Assembly (NCBI GenBank): GCA_963931925.1
Contig: OZ007574.1
Span: forward strand, 33,739,961 to 33,803,960
Reading direction: 5' to 3'
Origin: Onchidella celtica
Lineage: Eukaryota; Mollusca; Gastropoda; Systellommatophora; Onchidiidae
Length of the DNA: 64,000 nt
Both the position numbers and the translations under genes were made by a program. Numbering within the stretch: position 1 is the first letter of the stretch; every line of letters starts with the position of its first letter. The notes below the pieces were generated by a model. It was not told the origin of the DNA, made no database searches, and saw nothing but the letters and a program-made list of their open reading frames with translations. This document shows, piece after piece, positions 44,453 through 55,400 of this stretch.

Positions 44453-45499
44453 CGAGAAAAACGCAGAAATATCTATACTTTTTATGCCCTTCACTCTTGC
44501 AAATATTTGATGCCTTCTGCAGCATTACAGAATGAAGAATTTAGCTGAAAAATATAGGAGGTATCCACTGAATAAACAATTCAGCCAGCGAAGTTCATTT
44601 CAGCCCAAGGCAAACTCCCAATTGTGCATGTCTTGTGCCTAAGCAAACTCCAAATACTTCATGTTTTTGTTTAAAATTTGTTTTGGCACTTAAATAGAAA
44701 TTTATTTTAAAATGAAATGAATACCATGTTATGCAGGAATGGACAGAGTTCGAGAACATGTATGACATATTACATGACAAATCACATACTGTGACACTTA
44801 ATAGCAGTTCAGTCCTTTGAAGGTCATTACTGGCTTCAATGTGACCCATGATTTCAGTTTGCTTTTTCAAAAACAAAGCCATGTATTCTCTTCCTGTCTT
44901 TTGCAATGAAACTAGAAAGAGTACTATTTTGCCTTCATGACATCATTCACTTATGTCAAAAGAAGAGCGGTGGTGCATGCACAAAACTCACTTGGTTTCG
45001 CACATCTTATAGTGCGAATGCATTTCAGATCATGGAAAGAATTATTGTTTTTTTTACTACTGGATTTCATATTTTTTATTTCAGTTTATTAATTGTGTGA
45101 CATACCATGTTGTGAATGTGATATAGCAATAGAGTTGAAACTGCATTGATTTTCTTGCTTTATTTCTCCATGGCATTTTCATTACCATGAGGCTGTTCTA
45201 ATGACAGATTATATGGGCAAACCCAACTCAGGTAAAGAAGGTGTTCAAATGGCTAGTTCGTCATTGACGTCAGTGGCGCTTTCTATGGGACTGCAGACAT
45301 CATGAACTTAACAACTGGTGACAACTGTCAACACACTCATGTGCCACGAGACAATACTAATGCTTCCAACAGCATCATCCTCTCCTCTCAAAGATAAAGA
45401 CAAAGGTACAGGAGAATCAAGTCAATAAAACTCCTAAGAAACAAACCATTCTCAGATTCTGGCAGAAGAAGACAAGAGTCTAGCATCATCTACCCACCC
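44453..45499. other. Intergenic, no gene seen
   Basis: AT-rich sequence between the MTBP 3' end and the coding-like remnant. I see no supported gene or repeat. Confidence 0.5.
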
Positions 45500-48400
45500 A
45501 TTAACAAATCAAGAACAACTCAGGGCAACGAATTATGTCAGGCAAATGTACAACACAACCAATGATGGAGGCATAATCAAAATCAAAACAGGAGGTCAGC
45601 CTGAATATTATCAAAGAATAATAGCACCACATAAAACAACAGTGCCAGTAAGAATACCAACTAAGCACAGGCGAGCTAAAATGGTCCATAGATTAGGAAA
45701 TAGAATAGCTGGAAATTCCAAGAACTCTTCACATATACAGCATGCCATAGAACTGAAGAAACTGCCCATAGGAGAACGGCGGGAAGCATGTAAAAGCAAG
45801 CATTAGTGGCAAAATTAAACCCGTTTTATCAGTGAAAGAATCCATTGGCCTGACCTACCACCAGGAGAAAATGCAACGCAAGATGTTGAAGAGAATAGGT
45901 ACACATTTGCCGGCACAACACATTAGAAAAGAGGAAAAAACAATAGTCAACAATGGGCTTACTATTACTAGCATTACTGAGAAGGTATTTCATAATGCTC
46001 AAGGGAAGCCTTATGGTCCATAATGCCATTAATGGGCTCAATTAAGGATCTGCCACAGTTTGTCGCAGAGCTCCTTGACAAATAGGAGGGAGGCGTTTGA
46101 CATGGCACCAAGAAAAAAATCCCGTGATGAAATCTGGATAAAAATCGGAGGTGACCATGGGCAATAAAGTTTCAAACTGTCACTCGAAATATGCAATGTT
46201 GCTCAACCAAATGCCAAGCAAAAGACATTTAATTGGGATGGCCCATGTCAAAGATACCCACCACAACCTTTCTGTCATGAGAGACGTAATAACCCAAATT
46301 GATCAGATAAATCAAATGTCCTGGATGAAACGAAAAAAGCTGATGGCTTCCTATGTGGTGACTGTTGCGATGTGGGTTAGATGGGGAGAATTCGACTGAC
46401 ACTCTTTCGAGGTCCGCTCCCACAATCGACGAACACACAAACAAAAAATACTTGCACTCTAAAAACTAAATAAATCAATTGCTTTGATTTTTAGCAGAAC
46501 TGTAGGGCAGTTTAATTACAGGAATTAATGTAACAAATATAATTATAAATATAAATATCAATTCAAAGGCAACTGAATCTAACTAATGAAACTACAGCTT
46601 TCTATAAAGACTAACTTATTCACTCTAACTACTTGCAGGTCATATGAGTTAGATGCCAAATAGAATCCGTGCACGTGGCGACGGATATAACAGTTTAAAT
46701 TCTATTAATTCAATGAGATATGTTATGATATGGACATTTCCTCTAGACACGCCATGGAGAATGCTTGTACAACCATGCGTTGTCTGGCGGTAGCTCTGAA
46801 ACTGTCTTCAAAAGTAAGTAGAACGGTTCACTTTCATCATTACAAATTAGTATGGACTCTCACCATGCGGCCCTCACTGGGAGTGAGAGCGCTGGATGTA
46901 AACGCTGTGGGTTCATATCAAACCAAGTAGCTTAGGCTCTGGAGCTTTAAAACATCACGCTCCTCACAATATGGACTGCTCAACTGCGTCTCTATGTCTC
47001 TCATCTGGCTGAGGACTATCGCCGTCCACTTCGTAAATGGATTGTCTACATATGGCCTCTATCTAAGCACGGGTTTAAATACTAACGCTATGTCTCGACT
47101 TTCCGTCCAGATTCATACATTTGATTGGTGCAGTCGCTTCAGCTCAGCCTGCAATATTAATTTATGCTTGTCATGGCCTTGCGCCAAAATCAAGGTCAAT
47201 TTTACGGTCTAGACAAAATTTAAAATGCGAAACATTAACTACTAAAATCTTCAAACCCCGTGCTTTCTACTCTTATGCACGAATTTCCGAACGCCAACTA
47301 AGCGTCTAAATAAACTACCTTTACTCGCCCCTTATCTATGTTAATCAAAATCACGGGGTCGAGAACTGCTGTCATTCCTAGCTATACATTTATTCTGTCT
47401 CACCCCTCCTTCTCTCCATCCATCAGAAAAAAGGTGTTTCAAAACAAACTGTTCACGAGAACAGCTCAAGGACAAATTACGCTGGTTATAATCAACAAGA
47501 TCGTAAAAATTAACTCACTGACGTCGTGACCTAGCACGGCATTTATGATCCTAATGTGGTGATGACAGTGACTACACTTTTCTCTGCAGTATATTTGGTT
47601 TTTCAGGAGCTTCAGGGACACATCCATGCTTGTGGTGTCTCAAAATGAAAAAAGAAATGCAAGAGAAAGGGATTCAGAACCAAAGAAAACAGGTGATCAG
47701 ATGGCAAGAGACAGGCAGGGATTCATTACATTTACAAAAAGGGAAAAGAAAAGCACAGCTAAGAAGTTCCATAATGTCATCAATGCTCCTTCAGCCAATA
47801 CTGCATTAGATAAAGTAGGCATATCATGTTAGGTATAGTTTTAAAATATCACCATTTATTAGAAGAAGAAGCTGACACGATTGATATCCTCATAGTGGAT
47901 GATGAAGCTAACAAGGCAAATGCTAAAAACCTCTTTACATAAACAAAATGGAAAAAACTGGAAAAATGCACAGAAAACACAAAGAAACATGGAATTCTTT
48001 TAAGGATCTGTGGAAGAATGTGAGAAAGAGTTAGATAAACTCGAGGAAGAGAAAGCTCAAGCTGTAGGTCCTGTGAAAGCCAGCCTAGAGAAAGTCTTAA
48101 ATAACTACAAAATAGCAAGACAAGCTGTCCACGGTGGTGCTTTTATTGGCAACCACTGCCGCAAATACTGTACTTAACAGAACGAGTCATTGGAGATTTA
48201 ACCAAAGGAATGCTGGAGACAGCCTTGCAACACACATCGGATCCAATTGTTTTAAATAAAAATTACAGCAATCAGGGGTAGATCTGAAAGTTTAAACAGG
48301 AACTACCAAAGAATCCCCACACTGATTTCACACTTCAGGCCAACTTCACAAGAAACAGTAAGGACGGGGCAAGAAGCAATAGCAACCTACATGGACCATT

Positions 48401-48620
48401 GCAGATCTGCATATCCAAACGAAGCGACTCCTAGACACCACATACTACAAAAGCATCGCATGGAGTGAATCCAGAAATACCAATTAGGATTAGGATTTCA
48501 CAGTGAACAAGGGCTTGGCTGCCTACACAAGACTGTTCGTCAAATCGAGAAAAGAAGCTGTGGAATTCGGAATGATGCAGCCTGATTTTAACACACTATG
48601 GAATATATGATACTACAGTG
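45500..48620 (+). pseudogene. Decayed ORF of an unnamed multi-copy invertebrate protein family
   Basis: Consecutive frames give coherent protein with several stops and frameshifts. 45540-45806 is basic (YYQRIIAPHKTTVPVRIPTK). 45829-46023 reads SIGLTYHQEKMQRKMLKRIG and NGLTITSITEKVFHN. 46133-46270 reads WIKIGGDHGQ*SFKLSLEIC, NVAQPNAKQK and MAHVKDTHHNL in shifted frames. After about 1.1 kb of unrelated sequence, 47620-48600 has KASLEKVLNNYK, ARQAVHGGAFIGNHCRKYL-like, GLGFHSEQGLGCLHKTVRQI-like and PRHHILQKH blocks. From memory, proteins with IKIGGD..SFK, GG.F.GNH..K and GE.GAE..H motifs recur in cnidarian and mollusc genomes and behave like transposon genes. I cannot name the family. No inverted termini were found. 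Confidence 0.55.
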
Positions 48621-49466
48621 TACCCCAATGCTGCAAACAACTGGCCACACTCACAATTAGGTCTTGTGACTGTAAAGTGTACATTAGATTTCGTGTAATG
48701 TGCTTGCTGTTTATAACTGTACATAATGAATCATCCAAGCAAAAGTTTTCTTTGCATAATAACAATAAACAAGAGAACAGAAAAGTTCTTCAGCATGAGA
48801 TGGATTTCCACGCCATCTGATGCTATTATCAAAGACATTATTAATATTACTGTATATATGTCTGTACTTTCAACACGCCAACTGTCTGCTATATTGTAAG
48901 TCAGGAAAGTTGTAAAATATCTTTTTTTTTGTTTTTGTTTTTTTGACAACCACCATTTAGCATTGCTGGGTGCATTTTTGGTCACATTCACAGGATTGTA
49001 AACAATGCTGTATTAAAGATACATTAACCCAATTTTTCCAGAGTTTTCTTCTGTTCTTTGTCTGATTGTTCACATAACAGAGTGTTTTAATCCATAAAGA
49101 ACTAAAGTTGCTGTGTTTAATTGAAATTAGTATGTAACACGCTGATTTTCCCCGCCACATGCATGCTCAGCGCAGGTAAATTTTTGGTCAGCACCTGGGG
49201 TCATGACCTCCGCCGGGCTCTCGCTCATAGCAGGCAACTAAAATGCAGTTCCTGAGCGGCCATGTGCAAATGTAATTTAAGGGCTTAATATCTACCCATC
49301 TATATAACATTTAAATTACTGGACAGCTTGGTCTGAAGTGTGAGTTCTGTGCATGCGTCACTGTTCTACGCTTGACATAATGTTCGTGTGTCAGCTTACG
49401 ATCAAGAACAGCGCAATTGGTTGCATGGCATTGGAATGAGTTAATAATCTGAACATAAATTTCTTT
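48621..49466. other. Intergenic, no gene seen
   Basis: AT-rich, with a poly-T run near 48925 and no supported feature. Confidence 0.5.
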
Positions 49467-50094
49467 TTAACTCGCTGATGCCCGGGATTTTTACCCTAGC
49501 TATTCCCTGGTACCCAGAGTTTCAAGGGTATTTAAAAAAAAACTATTTAAGCTACAGTGTTGCAATTTGACATGTATGTAAATATTATAATAAGATTTAT
49601 AATGTAACAAACAGAATTGAGTTATCTTTCAGAGTTTTGAGTTGTGAATGTGTGAATCATCTTCCGAGTCAGAAGAACTAAAATATTGGGCTGTAGAGGG
49701 TCCAGGCTGGTGTTTAGGTCTACATGAAGCTGTTACACTGTCTGGTTTACTACCCTGAGAGGCTACTGCATCATTAGAAGGCCGTGTAGAGCTAGATCTA
49801 CACATTTTTTGTACTTGAAGTCGGAACTAGCGTAGGATTTTGAGCAAGGGGGGGGGGGGGGGCAGTACAAAAACGATCATAACTTTGTTAGTTTTCACGC
49901 TAGAGAGCTCATCCGGGTACTCAGTGAAAGGGAAATGACTCTAGAATTCACCCATGCCACAGTCATCGCACTATTACATTACCCTTATGAGCTATTCATT
50001 GTTAAGAGTAAAATCGCACATATACGCGATGTCGGGCAGCTGCCGTGGCAGTGAGAAAATTGCACCCGTGCGATGACGGGCATCAGTGAGTTAA
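49467..50094. mobile_element. Non-autonomous TTAA element (second piggyBac-like family)
   Basis: TTAA lies at 49467-49470 and 50091-50094. The ends CTCGCTGATGCCCG and CGGGCATCAGTGAG are inverted (one mismatch over 14 bp). Interior 620 bp, no transposase, one poly-G run near 49850. The termini are unrelated to the CCCT..AGGG family at 5746 and 10611. Confidence 0.75.
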
Positions 50095-51015
50095 CAACTG
50101 AATGTACTAACATGATATCCACCAAAGTAGGCAATGGTAGCACACGATAAACAAAACTAACAGTGTCCTTTTTTTTGTATTATCATATTTTTGCAAGAAT
50201 ACACCGAATTTCAATTTCACATGATGTTTCACTAAACTGTCAAACTTCTTGAGCTTTGCTAAGAAATATTGTACATCATGACATAAATACACAGTATTAT
50301 CTATTTGAAATAAACATGATGCACATATATACATGTATGTACATTCTTACACTTAGATCTTAGCTTTTCATTCATTCAAATCTGTTTGCACAACAAAATT
50401 GTGATGCTGTGTAATGTGCCAAAAAGAAAAGAGTGGAACCTGCTTAAACTGAAAGCAGACAATGAGAAATTTCTCTTTTTCCAAAATACTTCCATGGTCC
50501 TGCCACGATCCTTCTATATTCCTCATAAATTTACGCCTCTTTATTCCCTCCCCCACATCATGTAATTCCTTTTAATCTGAAAGATTCTCTTTCACTTGCT
50601 CCGTCCAGTGAAGGTGCTGCCTAGGAACTTCAGTGCCTTTGAATCTTTGATGTGAAATAAAACAATGCCTATGTTCATTTCATGGTGACTGCAGCAAGCC
50701 TACTTGATGGGGTTGCAAGGGAGGAAGGGAGATGATATAATGTCTTAGAACTGGCCGACTAGGATACTAGACAAAAAGGTGCTGGACTTGTGAGCAGGTT
50801 TTTTTTTTAAAAATCCAGCCACCCTCTCGTATCCAAACCATGCCATGCGCCATTATGAATCCGTCATGTGTGTCACATCCACTACAATACATTCGGTAAC
50901 TTCTTGACCAGCAGTTCAAAAACATCATACGGTACCGTACTTGATACAACTGGTTGATTATCACCTACAGTTTTGGCTGCACTAATAGATTGTTATACAT
51001 AAATACACATGTCAT

Positions 51016-51052
51016 TCACACACACACACACACGCAAGTACACACACACACA
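51016..51052. repeat. (CA)n microsatellite
   Basis: Two CACACA runs separated by CGCAAGTA, inside the pogo-like MITE. Confidence 0.85.
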
Positions 51053-51170
51053 AAGGAGTGTGGTTTTACTTTTAGCCTACAGCACATCGTGGTGGTGTTT
51101 AATAAAGTAAAACTTCCAAGGTGTCTTAAATCACTTCCTTTTAAAGATTTAAAACGGTGATTCTAAAATA

Positions 51171-52037
51171 CAGTCGAGCATGGAAAACTCGAATTCTTTG
51201 GGGTCGCTTCATTTAGTTCGAGTTTGCCGAATTTCGAGGAATACGTGAAGCATTAATCATGAGGCATTATTGCTGTATATTCAAGGAAAATAATACAACT
51301 GACAACGTGTACCGCGAATTACTTGTACTTTCCCTAATTCCCCCCTCCCCCCTTCCCGTAGCCAGTTGAAAGAGAAGCAAGTATTAAACTGGCGCTTGTG
51401 GTGACAGCGGCACGCGACCTTGTGCTCGGACGTTTGCTTTTTTTATTCTCTTCTGGAAGTGCTTCGGTTAGGCAAAGCAAGCCCAACAGCGATAAAATAA
51501 ACTAAAAGGTGAACACAACTCACCTTTTTTCTCTGTTCGGCCGTAGTTTGTACGGCAACGCTTCCTTTTTTTTTTTTTTTTCTACTGCGGTATGACCATG
51601 AGCGCGGGACCATAGATGTACTACATGACCATGTATTGTAGGCCTAGTACAGTGTACATCTATGCGCGGGACATACCAAAAAAAAAAAAAGGTTATTTCC
51701 TGCCCGAATCGGCCGTCTCAGGTATTTTAGTCCCTGTTTTTATCAGGGGAAGGGGGAGGGGGCGACTATACCACTATCCTGCCACCACTAGGTTATGCTA
51801 CAGCTAACCGAATGAAGTTTCTGGCGTTCGTTTTTTTTTTCTTTTCTAATTCTAGGCTACTGGGATGCTTGGATCTCACTCGCAGCAGGAAAACTGGTTC
51901 GACGAATGCGTGTCCCAGTTCGAGGTTCGCGTGAAATAACTACTAAGAATATTAAGAAATAAATTCGGGACCTAGATCTCTGTTCGTGGCATCCGTGATT
52001 TCGACTTAGGTGTGTTCGAGTTTCGCGTGCTCGACTG
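51171..52037. mobile_element. Nested Tigger/Tc1-like non-autonomous element
   Basis: The ends CAGTCGAGCATGGAAAACTC and GAGTTTCGCGTGCTCGACTG are inverted with a few mismatches. They are flanked by TA (51169-51170 and 52038-52039). Removing it joins ATTCTAAAATA to ATTACTCTTTA, as in copy 1 near 33240. No ORF. Confidence 0.82.
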
Positions 52038-52374
52038 TAATTACTCTTTATCCAAAATATCATTAATACGAAATATAAATGTTGGTTATCCAAAATACAG
52101 TTAATATGAAATACAAATGTTGGTCAGCTGAATTTCAGCTTAAGCAGGTCCCAATGCATTAACATAATAACAATAATTTACAACATTTCACAACAAAAAT
52201 GTGTCAAAATTGTTTACAAAATATATAAAAATTCTTCTGGGTGGTTTTACTGACATCAGGTTCCTGACAATAACCTGGACATTCTCTGTTTTATCTATTA
52301 TACATAAAACAATGAAAGAGTAACAAAAGTGCAACTATGTTCATAGACAATGATGAATCCTTCCTGAATAAATT

Positions 52375-52470
52375 TTATGTTGGCCCTCTTCCTTGCTTCA
52401 AGGCTCTGTACATTTCAATTTCACTTGGGAATACCTTTGACAACTCCAGCAACAGCATAGCCTTGAATCT
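52375..52470 (-). CDS. MED10: MED10 exon 4
   Basis: Acceptor TTCTTTTCAG. Encodes RFKAMLLLELSKVFPSEIEM and YRALKQGRGPT, then TAA. Confidence 0.94.
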   Translation of the reverse strand, partial: RFKAMLLLELSKVFPSEIEMYRALKQGRGPT

Positions 52471-55400
52471 CTGAAAAGAACAGTGATTCCTATTTAGCAT
52501 AAATTTATAATACGAATGAGATCAAATTCTTTAAATCAAAAATGTGTTCTCAAAATTTGAAATTGTTGTCCTGCCAATATAAAGTAAACCACCATTGCTC
52601 ATGGTCGCAGTGTATGTTATTGGAAACCCTACATTGTTCTGAGTTAGAAATACATGTCATGTACAGTCCTAGATTTTCTGTAGATTTTAGAGACACTTTG
52701 ATACAAGCCACTTGCTAAAGCACAGATTATGTTACATGTTGGTAAGACAAATGAATGTCAATATAATGAATACTGGCAATGCAGAAGTTTTGAACTATGT
52801 TACTATGAGAAAAATTAAGTACATTGTACAAAAATCAATATAATATCATCTAATATCAAAGACTAGTCTTTTTTGTTTCATTTTATTTTGTAGGGACATA
52901 GCTTTGCAAAAACAAGAACAAGAGTTTACCTTCAGATTATCTGTTTTGCCCTTGACTTGTTCATTTTTTGTCAGTGCTTTTTCCAAGCAGTCTTTTGTGT
53001 ATAAGTTTGGATTTCTCCCTTGATCAATGTAGCTGCAAGAGAAATAACTGAATAAAATATACAGTGGAGAACGGTTAAACCGAAAGAAAATAGGAATCCC
53101 CATTTTTTTCCCTCTTTATCTTTGTTAACAAACTAGTGCTAAACCGAAATACATGTAGCCATACCGTTATAACAGAAAAGAAAGTTGCTGGATTCAGTGG
53201 CACCAGTGCATTGTGATTTTTGCTATAGGCCAAGTCAAGTTACTGTACCATTCGCTCCCCCCCCCCCCCCAAAATAAAATCCCGCGCAGAGCATGCTTTA
53301 TTCTGCCAGATCGTATAGGCCTACATGGGAGCTGCAGCACTACAGGGGTAGGGGGAGAGGGAGGCCCATGACCCCACTGATCTGAAATCAGATGGTAGCA
53401 GGCAAGACATTAGGTGCATTGCGGGTGACCTTTCCTGTAAAATGTATGACATCGGAAAGACAATATGATGTACTAGCCACCGCGGACAGTGTAGTTCACG
53501 GCATCTTGTACGGTAACAGTAAGGAGATCAGCAGGACGGCGGTTCTGTACTGTCCGTCCACACTCATGTCTCTCTACTCTGAGCATTAGTCCACATTCAC
53601 CCACGTATCCATTCTCCGTGTGTCCCTAGGCTGAGCAATCACCCGTCCTCATTATCACTCAAAAACACACAGCAACGGAGGATGTGTTGAGTCTTTTTTT
53701 GCTTATGCACTTACTTGATTTGTCCTCTTCAGTAGGCCTAGTGATTTGGGCTACCTCTCTTGAAACTGGCGTTTTTCAAGCCTCCTAGCCCTACCGGTAA
53801 ACCGCAACCCTGGCTAAACTGAAAACAAACCCGTGGTCCCACCGATTTCGGTTTAACCGTTGTCCCCTGTATATACATGTATATTTATTCTATATTCTAT
53901 TTTATATATACTCTAAAAGCAAACTTCTGATTTCCAGTCCACATAATGCATAATGTGTAGGCTATCTGTTTTGGCAGGTAGCCTATCTATCAAAATCCAG
54001 CAACTTTCTTTTCTGTTATAACGGTATGGCTACATGTATTTCGGTTTAGCGCTAGTTTGTTAACAAAGATAAAGAGGGAAAAAAATGGGGATTCCTATTT
54101 TCTTTCGGTTTAACCGTTCTCCACTGTATATTTTATCAAAACCATAGAGATAGTATTATTACACTAGAGTGCGCACGGTGTCACACGGCGCGGAACCATT
54201 AGAATCGCGTGGCAGCCATTTTGAGTTGGATTGGCGATTTCGAAAGTCAAGATTTTTTTTTTTTCTGTATGCAAGATGGTTCAGAATTCCAGAAAACATT
54301 TCTATCCTTCTGTCCTTCCCATTTAGGCTGAGCATGCCCAGTTTACGATAACAACGTCTTTCAATCTCTCCCACGCATGCCATCTGTGATTTGTACATCC
54401 ATTTGTCTTAATTATAATTACACACTTGCGAAGAAACACAGGAAAGACTCGGGGGGGGGGGGGGATCTTCAAAAACATCCATTGAAATGGTTGTGCATAT
54501 ATAATTATAAGCCACAAGGGGGAAGGAAAGGCAGAAGAGAATCAAAGACCTGGGTCTTATGAAGAAGTGCCGAAGCGGCCCCGAGTTGACTGCACAGTGA
54601 TGTCTCAGTTTCAAGGAGATAGGATGCTAAATGCTCTGGGCTAATAGTGTCTAGATTTACATGTCATCGTACTGCATCATGCCCCTGCCACCCCCACCCC
54701 CCTTGTGTTTTGGATTGTCTCAGTTAAAACAGACAGCCATGACTGGGTTGGCAAGGTTATCTCCATAGGCCTAATTCGTCTTTGATATGAATAAAACGTA
54801 CATCGAAACAACTTGATCATTTAGTGCACTGGATTGAGAATGGGGAAGGGTTAGAGATCAAAACCTATTGTAATATATTTATCAGTATATGAGTATATCG
54901 TGGGGTATTGCCATATTGTTGTTTGCAACACTGTGCTGATTTTTTTAGCCTTTGTCATGAAAGTGGTTCTCTCATTCCTAATTTCATTATGTATAAGTGT
55001 CATTCCAAACCAATCTTTAAGTTTCGATTTTGAAAGGTCTGGAACAAACCCTAGATGTCACACAACTCTTCGAATTTTCAATCCTCATTTTCCTGAAAAG
55101 GCAAAGATGCACATAATACAAAAATATGGGAAAGGCCAGTCGATATTATGTATCAAACAATAACAACACTTTTTTTTTTATTGTACCTTTTTTTTTTGCT
55201 TTTGGAAGGAATCTGAGAGATTGGCTAAATGGGATATGGCTAAATTTATGCAAATAAAAAAAGCTGCAAAGCCCACTGAATTAAGAAATAACAAGAAAAA
55301 GCTGGTGCGGAGAAAGAAGAAAATTGAAAGTTTTCATATCTATTCTTTTATTTCTTTCTTTCTTTATATGATCCAGTTATACCTCTAAGAAAATTTTTTT

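Larger units (their letters stand above)
50430..52153. mobile_element. pogo/Tigger-like MITE, copy 2, split by a nested element
   Basis: The left end GTGGAACCTGCTTAAACTGA and right end CAGCTTAAGCAGGTCCCA are inverted. The body matches copy 1 (31134-33333) on either side of both insertions. It carries a second TA-flanked element at 51171-52037. Confidence 0.72.

Noticed and set aside
54900..55163. 87-codon plus-strand ORF with a hydrophobic start
   Set aside because: Inside a MITE, no recognisable family and no splice support.
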